A stretch of 61,930 nt of DNA, taken from positions 1-61,930 of the forward strand of contig JBKPOY010000014.1 in assembly GCA_046733295.1 (NCBI GenBank). Reading direction: 5' to 3'. The position numbers and the translations under genes were made by a program. This stretch comes from 13-2-20CM-68-14 sp046733295. GTDB taxonomy: Bacteria; Actinomycetota; Thermoleophilia; Gaiellales; Gaiellaceae. The notes below the pieces were generated by a model. The model was not told the origin of the DNA and searched no databases. It saw only the letters and a list, made by a program, of their open reading frames with translations. Below, piece by piece: positions 40,433-50,009 of the stretch; position 1 is the first letter of the stretch, and each line of letters opens with the position of its first letter.

Positions 40433-40964
40433 CGACCTCCGGACGATCGGACCGCGAGTGCGCGCCGAGGATCACCCCGCCGACGGCCGCGACGAGCAGC
40501 ACGACCGACGTGATCTCGAACGCGAGCAGATGGTCGGTGAGGAAGAGCCGGCCGATCTGGGCTGGCGACCCGAAGGCGGCGTCGACCGGGTTCTGATGCG
40601 AGAGCCGGCCGCCGGCCTTGAGGCCGATGACGACGATCACCTCGACGAGGATGGCGCTCGCGGCCAGCACGGCGCCGACCTGCTGCCAGCCGGGGCCGCC
40701 GGCCCAGGGCGCATCTGCCCGCCCGCCGAGGTACGCCGTCACGAACAGGAACATGACCATCACGGCGCCGGCGTAGACGAGCACCTGCGCCGCCGCGACG
40801 AACTCGGCCGAGAGGAGCAGGTAGAGGACGGCGAGCGACGCGAGGTTGCCGATCAGCGCGAGCGCGGAGAAGAACGGGTTCGCGAACGAAACGACGGCGA
40901 TGCCGGAGGCAAGGCAGCTGAACGCCGCGATGACCCAGACTGCCCAGATCAGGACGTTGCCCAT
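40419..40964 (-). CDS. nuoJ: NADH-quinone oxidoreductase subunit J
   Basis: The 181-residue subunit has five helices. The conserved helix 3 region EFVAAAQVLVYAGAVMVMFLFVTAYLGG, with its gating pi-bulge and Tyr, is present. The extended C-terminus after GRLFLTDHLLAFEITSVVLLVAAVGGVILGA is typical of actinobacteria. The ATG directly follows the nuoI stop codon without a gap. Confidence 0.94.
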   Translation of the reverse strand: MGNVLIWAVWVIAAFSCLASGIAVVSFANPFFSALALIGNLASLAVLYLLLSAEFVAAAQVLVYAGAVMVMFLFVTAYLGGRADAPWAGGPGWQQVGAVLAASAILVEVIVVIGLKAGGRLSHQNPVDAAFGSPAQIGRLFLTDHLLAFEITSVVLLVAAVGGVILGAHSRSDRPEVDARA

Positions 40965-41462
40965 CTACGAGTGGGCCTTGTAGTAGGGGATCGGCGTGTC
41001 GAACACGCTGGGATCGGCGACCGGCACCTGCTTGATCGGCTCGGCGAGGAGCATGTCCTTCGTGTAGATCTGGTCGTCGCGGTTGAACTCGGCGAGCTCG
41101 TATTCATTGCCGAGCGTGATCGCGTCGAAGGGACAGGCGATCTCGCAGTAGCCGCAGAAGATGCAGCGGCTCATGTTGATCTCGTAGATGCGCGCGTAGC
41201 GCTCGCCGGGCGAGACCCGGTCCTCCGCCGTGTTCTCGGCCGCGACCACACGAATGCAGTCCGCCGGGCAAGCCGCGGCGCAGAGCGAGCAGCCGACGCA
41301 CTTCTCGAGCCCGTTCTCGTGGCGGTGCAGCCGGTGGCGGCCGCGGAAGCGCGGGTACACGGGCCGCTTGAACTCGGGGTACTCCTGCGTGATCGGCTTC
41401 TTGAAGATCTGCTTGAAGGTGACTCCGAAGCCCTTGACCGTGCTGAAAGGTTGCGGGCTCAT
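40965..41462 (-). CDS. nuoI: NADH-quinone oxidoreductase subunit I (2x[4Fe-4S])
   Basis: The 165-residue ferredoxin-like subunit carries clusters N6a and N6b. The ligands are Cys55, 58, 61, 65 (KCVGCSLCAAACP) and Cys100, 103, 106, 110 (RCIFCGYCEIACP). The N-terminal amphipathic helix region and the EYPEFKRPVYPRFRGRH loop contact the membrane arm. The gap to nuoH is 1 nt. Confidence 0.95.
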   Translation of the reverse strand: MSPQPFSTVKGFGVTFKQIFKKPITQEYPEFKRPVYPRFRGRHRLHRHENGLEKCVGCSLCAAACPADCIRVVAAENTAEDRVSPGERYARIYEINMSRCIFCGYCEIACPFDAITLGNEYELAEFNRDDQIYTKDMLLAEPIKQVPVADPSVFDTPIPYYKAHS

Positions 41463-41463
41463 C

Positions 41464-42465
41464 TCAGTTGGCCCAGACGACCACGAGGGCGGTCACGAGC
41501 GCGTTGATGGTCGCGGCCGGGAGCAGGATCTTCCAGCCGAAGCTCATCAGCTGGTCGTAGCGCAGTCGCGGCAGCGTCGTCCGCAGCCAGATGAAGAGGA
41601 AAAGCAGGATCCCGAGCTTGAGCACGAACCAGAGCGGCCCGAGGAAGTCGAGCCCGTGGAAGTACGGGAAATGCCAGCCTCCGAGGAAGAGCGTGATCGC
41701 GAGGCCGCTGAGCGTGATCATGTTCACGTACTCGGCCATCTGGAACAGGCCCCAGCGCATTCCCGAGTACTCCGTGTGGTAGCCGGCGACGAGCTCCTGC
41801 TCGGCTTCCGGGAGGTCGAACGGCGCGCGGCTCGTCTCGGCGACGCCGCCGATGAAGAAGATCAGGAAGCCGACGATCTGCGGGACGACGTACCAGACGG
41901 AGTCCGCCTGGTTGTCGACGATCTGGACGAGGGAGAGCGTTCCGGCGGTGATGACCACGCCGAGCACCGACAGGGCGAGCGAGACCTCGTACGAGACGAG
42001 CTGCGCGCACGTCCGCATCGAGCCCAGCAGCGAGTACTTCGACTCGGAGGCCCAGCCGCCGACGATGAAGCCGTAGATCCCGAGCGCGCCCAGCGCGAAG
42101 ATCAGGATCAGGCTGATCGGCACGTTCGCGACGACTCCATCGATGTGCCAGCCCCAGACCGTCCATCCCTCGCCGAAGGGGATGACGCTGAATGCCGCGA
42201 GGGCGGTGAAGGCCGAGACCACGGGGGCGAGGATGTACGGCACGTCGATCGCCGCGGTCGGGAAGAAGCTCTCCTTCCTGACGAGCTTCACGAGGTCGGC
42301 GATCGGTTGGAGGAGCCCGTACGGGCCGGCGCGGTTCGGGCCGTACCGGAGCTGCATCCGCGCCATCGCCTTCCGCTCGATCAGCGTCGTGTAGGCGAAC
42401 GTCAGCAGGACGATGTTGATGATCACGAACGCCTTGATGAGGCTGATCCACCAGGGCTCGTTCAC
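41464..42465 (-). CDS. nuoH: NADH-quinone oxidoreductase subunit H
   Basis: The 333-residue subunit with eight helices forms the quinone-tunnel entry. It has TLIERKAMARMQLRYGPNRAGPYGLLQPIADLVKLVRKE, GWASESKYSLLGSMRTCAQLVSYE with the conserved Glu, GGVAETSRAPFDLPEAEQELVAGYHTEYSGMRW and the C-terminal LPRLRYDQLMSFGWK. GTG 42465 overlaps the nuoG stop by 4 nt (GTGA); this start puts ISLIKAFVIINIVLL as helix 1. Confidence 0.95.
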   Translation of the reverse strand: MNEPWWISLIKAFVIINIVLLTFAYTTLIERKAMARMQLRYGPNRAGPYGLLQPIADLVKLVRKESFFPTAAIDVPYILAPVVSAFTALAAFSVIPFGEGWTVWGWHIDGVVANVPISLILIFALGALGIYGFIVGGWASESKYSLLGSMRTCAQLVSYEVSLALSVLGVVITAGTLSLVQIVDNQADSVWYVVPQIVGFLIFFIGGVAETSRAPFDLPEAEQELVAGYHTEYSGMRWGLFQMAEYVNMITLSGLAITLFLGGWHFPYFHGLDFLGPLWFVLKLGILLFLFIWLRTTLPRLRYDQLMSFGWKILLPAATINALVTALVVVWAN

Positions 42466-44687
42466 GGCTTCGCCACCTCGACGGTCGTGTAGAGGTCCCG
42501 TGCGTGATCCTCGGGGACGCGGGCGACGCCTGGCTTGAGGCGTCGGTTGAGCTGCGCTCGGAGCTCGACCGACGTGCCGTTCGAGCGCACCTGGACGGGC
42601 TGGCCGCTCGTGACGCCGAGCCGCTGCGCGTCTTCCACCGACAGCTCGATCTCGGCGCCGGGTCGCTGGAACTGGAGCTCCGACACGCGCTCGACCGCCG
42701 GCCCCGAGAAGAGCGGCCGATAGCGAAGCAGCTGCAGGGCGCCGCCGGCCGCTTCCTGGGGCACGGCGTCGTCGGCGCTCTCGGCCGGCTCGCTTTCGAG
42801 CGGCGCGCGCTCGGGCAGCCTGGCCTGCTCGCCGAGGTCCTCGTAGGTGACCCCCCCGAACGCGCGCTCGGAGAGCTCGGCGAAGACCAGCGACGGGTAC
42901 GGCGAGAGCTCGACGTCGAAGCGGCTCGCGAGCTGTGAGAGCCAGGCGAGCTCGTCCGGTGCCGGCGGGATCGAGGTGCGGCGTAGGCGCTGAACCCGCC
43001 CCTCGAGGTTGACGTACGTGCCCTCCCGCTCGAGGTAGCCGGTGCCCGGGAGAACGAGATCGGCCCAACCGACGGCGAGCGAGTGGAACATCGTGATCGC
43101 GATCACTCGCTCGGCGTGCTCCGCGAGGGCGCGGACGTTTGGGTTCGCGGCTGCCTCGTCTCCGGAGACGATCAGGAGGCCGAGCGGCTCGGGCTCGGGG
43201 CCCTCGGCATCGGAGCAGGCCGCCCAGCTGAGGGCCACGCCTCTGCCGTTGGCGGTCTCGGGCAGCACGAACGCTCCGGATCCGGGCCTGTCGGCAAAGC
43301 CGAGCTCGGCCGCCAGCGCCGCGAGGTGCGAGCCGCCTCCCGCGCCGCCTCCCGACCAGATCACGATCGCGCGGTCGCTCGAGCGCAGGCGCCGGCCGAG
43401 CTCGCTCGTCCTGAGGTCGCGGCACGTCTGCGCCGCGGTGCCCGGTGCGGCGTGGACGTCGCCCGCGGGCCCGATCTCGATCACCTCTGCGCCCGCACGT
43501 CGGGCCTTGCGAATCCAGAGGTCGACGATGGGCGCGCGCTCGACGACGGGGTCGTCGCCCACCACGACCACGAGCTCGGCGTCGCGGATCGCCGAAAGCG
43601 GCAGCCGGAAGGCGTCGAGCTCGTCCCCCGTCTCCTCCGGAAGCATCGCCGCGTGCGAGTGGAGGCCGTCACGCACGAGCTTCGCCAGCGCGTAGGCCTG
43701 CTCGTTCGTCTCCGAGCCGGAGAGCGCGACCGCGATACGTCCGTCGGCCTCGCGAAGCAGCCGTTCGGCCTCGTCGAGCGCGTCCTCCCAGGAGATCTCC
43801 TCGAGCCCCCGGCGGCGCACGCGATGAAGCGGATCCGTGATCCGGTCCTCGGCCTGGAGGTGGGTGAACGCGAAGCGGCCCTTGTCGCAGAGCCAGCCCT
43901 CGTCGACCTCGGGGTGGTTGCGGGAGACGATCCGCTTGACCCTGCCCTCGCGCTGGTGCGCCTCGATGTTGCAGCCGACGGGGCAAAGGCCGCAGGTGGT
44001 CGGCACGGCCTGGAACTCCCAAGGCCTGATCTGGAACCGCGGCTGCGTCGGCAGCAGCGCGCCGACCGGGCAGAGCTCGGTCACGTTGCCGGTGAACGCG
44101 CCCGTGTACGGCTCGTCCTCGAACGTGGCGATCATCGTCTGCGCCCCGCGGTTGAGGGCGACGAGCTGGTTGTCCTCGGAGACCGACTCGCTGAAGCGGG
44201 TGCAGCGGTAGCAGAGGATGCAGCGCTCGCGGTCGATCGAGATCGTCGGTGAGATCGGGATCGGCTTCTCGAACGTCCGCTTCTCAAAGGTCATGCGGGT
44301 GCTTCCGGGCCCGTAGCGGAAGGTCAGGTCCTGCAGCGGGCACTCACCGCCCTTGTCGCAGACCGGGCAGTCGAGCGGGTGGTTGACGAGGATGAACTCG
44401 AGCGTTGCGTTCTGGGCGACGCGTGCCATCTCGGACGTGCGCGCGGTCTTGACGACCATGCCGTCCGCGGCCGTCAGCGTGCAGCCGGCTTGCGGCTTCG
44501 GCGGCATCCCCTCGACCTCGACGAGGCACATCCGGCAGGCGCCGACAGCCGGCCCCAGCCGCGGCTCGTAGCAGAAGACCGGGATCTCGATCCCGGCGGC
44601 CGCTGCCGTCTCGACAAGGCCAGTCCCCTTGGGCACCTGCACCTGCCGCTCGTCGATCGTGACGGTGACGAGCTCCGCGGCGCTCAC
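42462..44687 (-). CDS. nuoG: NADH-quinone oxidoreductase subunit G
   Basis: The 741-residue peripheral-arm subunit has an N-terminal [2Fe-2S] domain (FCYEPRLGPAVGACRMC near 31-47), a His-Cys3 [4Fe-4S] site (HPLDCPVCDKGGECPLQ near 98-114), a second Cys4 site (RCILCYRCTRF near 145-155) and a third site (CGLCPVGCNIEA near 219-230), then a molybdopterin-oxidoreductase-like fold without cofactor. GTG 44687 is preceded by a good ribosome binding site (GGAGGG). A 166-bp gap separates it from nuoF, unusual in this otherwise overlapping operon, and holds two GGGGTCTGACCCC repeats. Confidence 0.94.
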   Translation of the reverse strand: MSAAELVTVTIDERQVQVPKGTGLVETAAAAGIEIPVFCYEPRLGPAVGACRMCLVEVEGMPPKPQAGCTLTAADGMVVKTARTSEMARVAQNATLEFILVNHPLDCPVCDKGGECPLQDLTFRYGPGSTRMTFEKRTFEKPIPISPTISIDRERCILCYRCTRFSESVSEDNQLVALNRGAQTMIATFEDEPYTGAFTGNVTELCPVGALLPTQPRFQIRPWEFQAVPTTCGLCPVGCNIEAHQREGRVKRIVSRNHPEVDEGWLCDKGRFAFTHLQAEDRITDPLHRVRRRGLEEISWEDALDEAERLLREADGRIAVALSGSETNEQAYALAKLVRDGLHSHAAMLPEETGDELDAFRLPLSAIRDAELVVVVGDDPVVERAPIVDLWIRKARRAGAEVIEIGPAGDVHAAPGTAAQTCRDLRTSELGRRLRSSDRAIVIWSGGGAGGGSHLAALAAELGFADRPGSGAFVLPETANGRGVALSWAACSDAEGPEPEPLGLLIVSGDEAAANPNVRALAEHAERVIAITMFHSLAVGWADLVLPGTGYLEREGTYVNLEGRVQRLRRTSIPPAPDELAWLSQLASRFDVELSPYPSLVFAELSERAFGGVTYEDLGEQARLPERAPLESEPAESADDAVPQEAAGGALQLLRYRPLFSGPAVERVSELQFQRPGAEIELSVEDAQRLGVTSGQPVQVRSNGTSVELRAQLNRRLKPGVARVPEDHARDLYTTVEVAKP

Positions 44688-44708
44688 GCGTCCCTCCGGG
44701 CCACGGCG

Positions 44709-44721
44709 GGGGTCTGACCCC
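44709..44721. repeat. GGGGTCTGACCCC palindrome, copy 1
   Basis: Perfect 6+1+6 dyad in the nuoF-nuoG gap. It sits within a longer direct repeat (about 44703-44738) that matches 44805-44840, each unit starting CACGGC and ending AGCGGT. Confidence 0.7.
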
Positions 44722-44810
44722 AGACCTGGCCCAAGCGGTCGTGGCCCGCGCGCCGGTCGAACTGGCGAACCCGCATGAACAGCCTGCTCCGGGCCCGGCC
44801 GGACACGGCC

Positions 44811-44823
44811 GGGGTCTGACCCC
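44811..44823. repeat. GGGGTCTGACCCC palindrome, copy 2
   Basis: Identical core 102 bp from copy 1, in the same orientation with similar flanks. It lies 31 bp after the nuoF stop on the minus-strand transcript. Confidence 0.7.
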
Positions 44824-44853
44824 GGGCATGTCCGAGCGGTGCCCCGGCACCAC

Positions 44854-46183
<1,330 letters not shown>

Positions 46184-46194
<11 letters not shown>

Positions 46195-46657
46195 CCCGCA
46201 CCTCCCGGACGATCGCGGGCACGTCCTCCGCCCCGACGTTCAGCCGGTGGTAGTCGTCGACCGCGACCACCGTCGGCCAGCCGCAGCCGCCGATGCACTC
46301 GACCGCGCGGAGCGTGATCTCGCCGTCGGCGGTCGTCTCCCCGGGCTTCACCCCGAGCTCGGCCTCGAAGGCGGCGAGCACGCCCTGGGCGCCGCGGAGC
46401 CCGCAGCAGATGTTCGTGCAGACCTCGACCAGGTGCTTGCCGACGGGCGCGAGGTGGAACATGTCGTAGAACGACGCGACCGCCTTGCAATAGGCCGGCG
46501 TCAGGTCCAGGGCCTCGCCCACCTCGACGAACGCCTCGGGCGGCAGCCACCCGCCGTGACGTTCCTGGGCCAATCGAAGCGCCGGCATGACGGCCGACCG
46601 CGCTTCGGGGTATTGGGCCGCGAGGCCCTGCACCTCTCGCTGAAAATCCGGCGGCAT
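46184..46657 (-). CDS. nuoE: NADH-quinone oxidoreductase subunit E
   Basis: The 157-residue thioredoxin-fold subunit holds [2Fe-2S] cluster N1a. The ligands are in VCTNICCGLRGA (Cys80 and Cys84 or 85) and ECIGGCGWPT (Cys121, Cys125). The N-terminal helical part contains LRLAQERHGGWLPPEAF and ASFYDMFHLAPVG. The double Cys at 84-85 makes the second ligand ambiguous. The gap to nuoD is 2 nt. Confidence 0.94.
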
Positions 46658-46659
46658 CT

Positions 46660-47940
46660 TCAGCGGTCGACCTCGCCCATGACGGTGTCGAGCGAGCCGA
46701 CGATCGCGATCAAGTCGGCGACGTAGTGCTGCTGCACCGTCGTCGCCGTGGCCTCGAGGGCGGCGAACGACGGCGCCCGGAACTTAACGCGCCACGGCCT
46801 GGGCCCGCCGTCCGAGACGACGTAGCAGCCGAGCTCCCCACGGGGCGACTCGACCGCCACGTAGACCTCCCCCTCGGGCACGCGGTACCCCTCCGTGACG
46901 ATCTTGAAGTGGTGGATCAGGGACTCCATCGAGGTGTGGAGCTCCTCGCGAGGCGGCAGCACTACCTTGCGGTCGTCCGTGATGTACGGCTCGCCCTCCA
47001 TGCGGTCGAGCCGGTCGAGGCACTGCTCGATGATCTCGACCGACGTCCGCAGCTCCTCGACGCGGATGCGGTAGCGGTCGTAGGTGTCGCCGTTCGGCCC
47101 GACCGGCACGTGGAAGTGCGTGCGGTCGTAGTAGAGGTACGGGTCGTCGCGCCGGAGATCCCAGTCGACGCCGGACGCTCGCAGCACGGGGCCGGTCTGC
47201 CCCAGCGCGATCGCGTCGGCTCGGCTCAGAAGCCCGAGGCCTCGCGTCCGCTCTTCCCAGATCTCGTTGCGCGCGAGCAGGGCGTCGTAGTCGTCGACCG
47301 CCTTGGGCATCCACTCGACGAACCGGCGGCACTCGGGGTAGAAGCCGGCGGGTATGTCCTCGGCGAGACCGCCGGTCTGGAAGTACCGCGTGTGCATGCG
47401 GTAGCCGGCGACGAGCTCGGACAGGTCGAGGACCATGTCCCGCTCGCGGAACGTGTACCAGAACATCGAGATCGCCCCGATCTCGAGCGCGGCCGTCCCG
47501 AGCCAGACGAGGTGCGAGTGGATCCGGTTGAGCTCCGAGAGGAGCATCCGCATCCACGTGGCCTTCGGCGGCACCTCGAGCCCGAGCAGCTTTTCGATCG
47601 CGAGCACGAAGACGAGCTCGTTGTTCTGGTACGCGAGGTAGTCGATCCGCGGCGCGTACGTGATCCCCTTCCACCACGTCTTCTGCTCCATGTTCTTCTC
47701 GAAGCCGGTGTGGACGTAGCCGACCTTCGCGTTGATTCCGACCACGACCTCGCCGTCCAGGTCGACCTCGAGCCGCAGGACACCGTGCGTCGAGGGGTGG
47801 TTCGGGCCGAAGTTGACGGTCAGCACGTCGCCCGACTCGCGCTGGGCGGGATCGACGTGAAGCACGGTCGGAACCGGCCTGGGGATCCGGGAGCCGTCGT
47901 AGATCGGGTCCTTCGTGCCTGGGCGCGTGACGACCGTCAT
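46660..47940 (-). CDS. nuoD: NADH-quinone oxidoreductase subunit D
   Basis: The 426-residue subunit, homologous to the large [NiFe]-hydrogenase subunit without the metal ligands, forms the quinone pocket. It has NFGPNHPSTHGVLRLEVDLDGE (quinone-site His), GYVHTGFEKNMEQKTW, RIDYLAYQNNELVFVLAIEKL, LNRIHSHLVWLGTAALEIGA and the C-terminal VIGSLDTVMGEVDR-type end (here IVGSLDTVMGEVDR). ATG 47940 forms a TGATG junction with nuoC. Confidence 0.95.
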   Translation of the reverse strand: MTVVTRPGTKDPIYDGSRIPRPVPTVLHVDPAQRESGDVLTVNFGPNHPSTHGVLRLEVDLDGEVVVGINAKVGYVHTGFEKNMEQKTWWKGITYAPRIDYLAYQNNELVFVLAIEKLLGLEVPPKATWMRMLLSELNRIHSHLVWLGTAALEIGAISMFWYTFRERDMVLDLSELVAGYRMHTRYFQTGGLAEDIPAGFYPECRRFVEWMPKAVDDYDALLARNEIWEERTRGLGLLSRADAIALGQTGPVLRASGVDWDLRRDDPYLYYDRTHFHVPVGPNGDTYDRYRIRVEELRTSVEIIEQCLDRLDRMEGEPYITDDRKVVLPPREELHTSMESLIHHFKIVTEGYRVPEGEVYVAVESPRGELGCYVVSDGGPRPWRVKFRAPSFAALEATATTVQQHYVADLIAIVGSLDTVMGEVDR

Positions 47941-48485
47941 CACTCTTCCTCGGAGAAGCGCACGGGCTCGCCGCCGAGGGGATAGTCCTTCCGCAGCGGA
48001 TGACCGTCCCAGTCCTCGTCCATGAGCAGGCGCTCGAGGTTGGGGTGGTTCTCGACGGGGATGCCCATCATGTCCCAGGCCTCGCGCTCGAACCAGTCGG
48101 CGGTCGGCCAGACGGAGAGCACGCTCGGGACGGCCTCGCCGTCGTCGACCCACACCTGCACGCGCACGCGAGGCGCTCCTTGCCGGATGGCCAGCAGGTG
48201 GTAGTTGACCGAGAAGCGCTTCGGCTTCGGCCGCGGCTGCACCTGGAACCCCTGGGTCATCGGCCGGTTCAGGTTCCGGCCCTCGCGCGTGCCGATGTAG
48301 CCGGAGACGCCCGGCGTCCCCCAGCCGAGGTAGTCGGTCGGGGCGATGTCGACGAGCATGTCGAAGCCGTGCTCGTCGCGTAGGTGCAGGCACGCGTCGA
48401 CGAGCCGGGCCGGGTCGACCACCACGGTGGTCTCTCCGTGCTCCTCGCGGGCCTCGACCAGTCCCGGGACGCGTTCGAACGCCAT
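47940..48485 (-). CDS. nuoC: NADH-quinone oxidoreductase subunit C
   Basis: The 181-residue hydrophilic subunit shows the family block SVLSVWPTADWFEREAWDMMGIPVENHPNLERLLMDEDWDGHPLRKDYPL near its C-terminus. The N-terminal half (VVVDPARLVDACLHLRDEHGFDMLVDIAPTDYLGW) is a typical 30-kDa-subunit fold. The ATG at 48485 forms a 1-nt junction with nuoB. C and D are separate, not fused. Confidence 0.93.
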   Translation of the reverse strand: MAFERVPGLVEAREEHGETTVVVDPARLVDACLHLRDEHGFDMLVDIAPTDYLGWGTPGVSGYIGTREGRNLNRPMTQGFQVQPRPKPKRFSVNYHLLAIRQGAPRVRVQVWVDDGEAVPSVLSVWPTADWFEREAWDMMGIPVENHPNLERLLMDEDWDGHPLRKDYPLGGEPVRFSEEE

Positions 48486-49069
48486 TACTTGGCGACGACG
48501 TCCAGCTCGTAGGCGTTCGGCACGCCGGCAAGGACGCGCTCGTGCAGGCGGATGATCCCTTCCATCAGCGCCTCCGGCCGCGGGGGGCAGCCGGGGACGT
48601 AAACGTCGACGGGCAGGATCTTGTCGACGCTCTGCAGGACCGCGTAGTTGTTGAACATCCCGCCCGAGCTCGCACACGCGCCCATCGCGATCACCCACTT
48701 CGGCTCGAGCATCTGGTCGTAGATCTGCTTGATCGGCGCCGCCATCTTCTGCGCCACGCGGCCGGAGATGATCAGCAAATCCGCCTGCCGCGGCGACGAG
48801 CGGAACGCCTCCATCCCGAAGCGGGCGATGTCGTAGCGCGCGGAGACGATCGACATCATCTCGATCGCGCAGCAGGCGAGCCCGAACGTGTCCGGCCACA
48901 TGGACTTCGTCTGAGACCAGGCGACGGCCTTCTCGAGCGTCGTCAGGCCGAGCCGCGACTCGAGGTCGCCGAGCTCCTTCTCGAACTTGCTGGGGCCCTT
49001 GCCGGGCCAGAGCGCTCGCTCGGTGTTGACCCCGAGCTCGCCGAGCCTCGTCGGCCGGTTTACCGCCAC
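48485..49069 (-). CDS. nuoB: NADH-quinone oxidoreductase subunit B (cluster N2)
   Basis: The 194-residue subunit carries the terminal [4Fe-4S] cluster N2, next to quinone. The ligands are the tandem Cys66-Cys67 in LACCAIEMMS, Cys132 in GACASSGG and Cys161 in PGCPPRPE. GTG 49069 lies within the nuoA end (10-nt overlap); no alternative start occurs before the conserved region. The N-terminus is about 15 residues longer than in many homologues. Confidence 0.94.
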   Translation of the reverse strand: MAVNRPTRLGELGVNTERALWPGKGPSKFEKELGDLESRLGLTTLEKAVAWSQTKSMWPDTFGLACCAIEMMSIVSARYDIARFGMEAFRSSPRQADLLIISGRVAQKMAAPIKQIYDQMLEPKWVIAMGACASSGGMFNNYAVLQSVDKILPVDVYVPGCPPRPEALMEGIIRLHERVLAGVPNAYELDVVAK

Positions 49070-49422
49070 TCGAGCGCGCCCTTGCGCCAGATGTAGACGT
49101 ACGCGACCGCGAGAATGACCAGGAAGAACGCGAACTCGGCGAAGCCGAACCACGCGAGGTCGTGGAGCACCACGCCGAGCGGGTAGAGAAAGACGATCTC
49201 GATGTCGAAGACGATGAAGAGCATCGCCGTCAGGTAGAAGCTGATCGTGAACCGTTGCCGGCGCAGCGGACCCGTCGAGACACCGGACTCGAAGGGGATG
49301 CCGCGGGATCTCGTCCGCCGCTTCGGTCGGGTCGCGAAAGCGAACGACATGACAATCATCGAGGCGGGGATGAGCGCCGCGAAAATGGCGTAGATCAGGA
49401 ACGGCAGCCAGCTGTCGAGCAC
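49060..49422 (-). CDS. nuoA: NADH-quinone oxidoreductase subunit A
   Basis: First gene of the nuo operon. The 120-residue subunit has three helices and the conserved RRTRSRGIPFESGVSTGP loop (FESG with the Cys replaced by Val), RFTISFYLTAMLFIVFDIEIVFLYPLGV and the C-terminal FAFFLVILAVAYVYIWRKGALEW. GTG 49422 has a GGGAGGA ribosome binding site. The upstream 166 bp is shared with the divergent erpA and must hold the operon promoter; no convincing -35/-10 pair could be fixed for this strand. Confidence 0.94.
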   Translation of the reverse strand: MLDSWLPFLIYAIFAALIPASMIVMSFAFATRPKRRTRSRGIPFESGVSTGPLRRQRFTISFYLTAMLFIVFDIEIVFLYPLGVVLHDLAWFGFAEFAFFLVILAVAYVYIWRKGALEWR

Positions 49423-49574
49423 TTGTCTTCCTCCCGCGCCGTGCCTCCGGCGGCCGGAACGTATCAAGGATCGTCGGGGTGGCACGAGCGCACCGGAAAC
49501 CGTGGAGCTGTGCGGGAGACAGGTGTTACAAACTCCTGCACTTTCGGGGCATGAGCGAGGCCTGAGGACGCTGC

Positions 49575-49580
49575 TACGAT
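49575..49580 (+). promoter_or_regulatory. Putative -10 box of erpA
   Basis: TACGAT, 8 nt before ATG 49589, in the nuoA-erpA divergent region. Confidence 0.5.
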
Positions 49581-49588
49581 GGGTCGCG

Positions 49589-49987
49589 ATGGCCACCGTC
49601 GAGCGCCCGACCCTCGTCACGCTCACCGAGAGCGCGGCGGCGAAGATCAAGGATCTGATGGCCGAGGAGCCCGAGGGCGAGGCGGCCGTCCTCCGCGTGG
49701 CCGTCCAGGGCGGCGGTTGCTCCGGATTCCAGTACGCGCTCGGGTTCGATCGCGGCGCCCAGGAGGGCGACAACGAGCTCCACATCAACGGCGTCGACGT
49801 CGTCGTCGACCCGTTCAGCGCGCCCTACCTGACGGGAACCGAGATCGACTGGGTCGAGGGTCTGCAGGCCGGCTTCGCGATCAACAACCCGAACGTCTCC
49901 GCCTCGTGCGGCTGCGGTCATTCCTTCCAGGTGGAGGAAGGCGAGGCGCCGGAGGGCGCTTCGGGCTGCGGATCCGGCTGCCACTAG
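49589..49987 (+). CDS. erpA: A-type iron-sulfur carrier (ErpA/IscA/HesB family)
   Basis: The 132-residue protein delivers Fe-S clusters to apoproteins. The three family cysteines are Cys44 in GGGCSGFQY and Cys107 and Cys109 in SCGCGHSF. An extra C-terminal tail with more cysteines (SGCGSGCH) follows. It is divergent from nuoA, whose complex needs eight to nine clusters. A leaderless start is suggested by the TACGAT box. Confidence 0.9.
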   Translation: MATVERPTLVTLTESAAAKIKDLMAEEPEGEAAVLRVAVQGGGCSGFQYALGFDRGAQEGDNELHINGVDVVVDPFSAPYLTGTEIDWVEGLQAGFAINNPNVSASCGCGHSFQVEEGEAPEGASGCGSGCH

Positions 49988-49996
49988 ACCGGGCGC

Positions 49997-50002
49997 TAGC
50001 AT
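49997..50002 (+). promoter_or_regulatory. Putative -10 box of the ferredoxin-NADP reductase gene
   Basis: TAGCAT, 7 nt before GTG 50010, not part of a stop codon. Confidence 0.45.
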
Positions 50003-50009
50003 CAGCCGC

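Noticed and set aside
44709..44823. CRISPR-like array from the repeated GGGGTCTGACCCC units
   Set aside because: Only two short palindromic units occur, with no regular spacers and no cas genes in the window.
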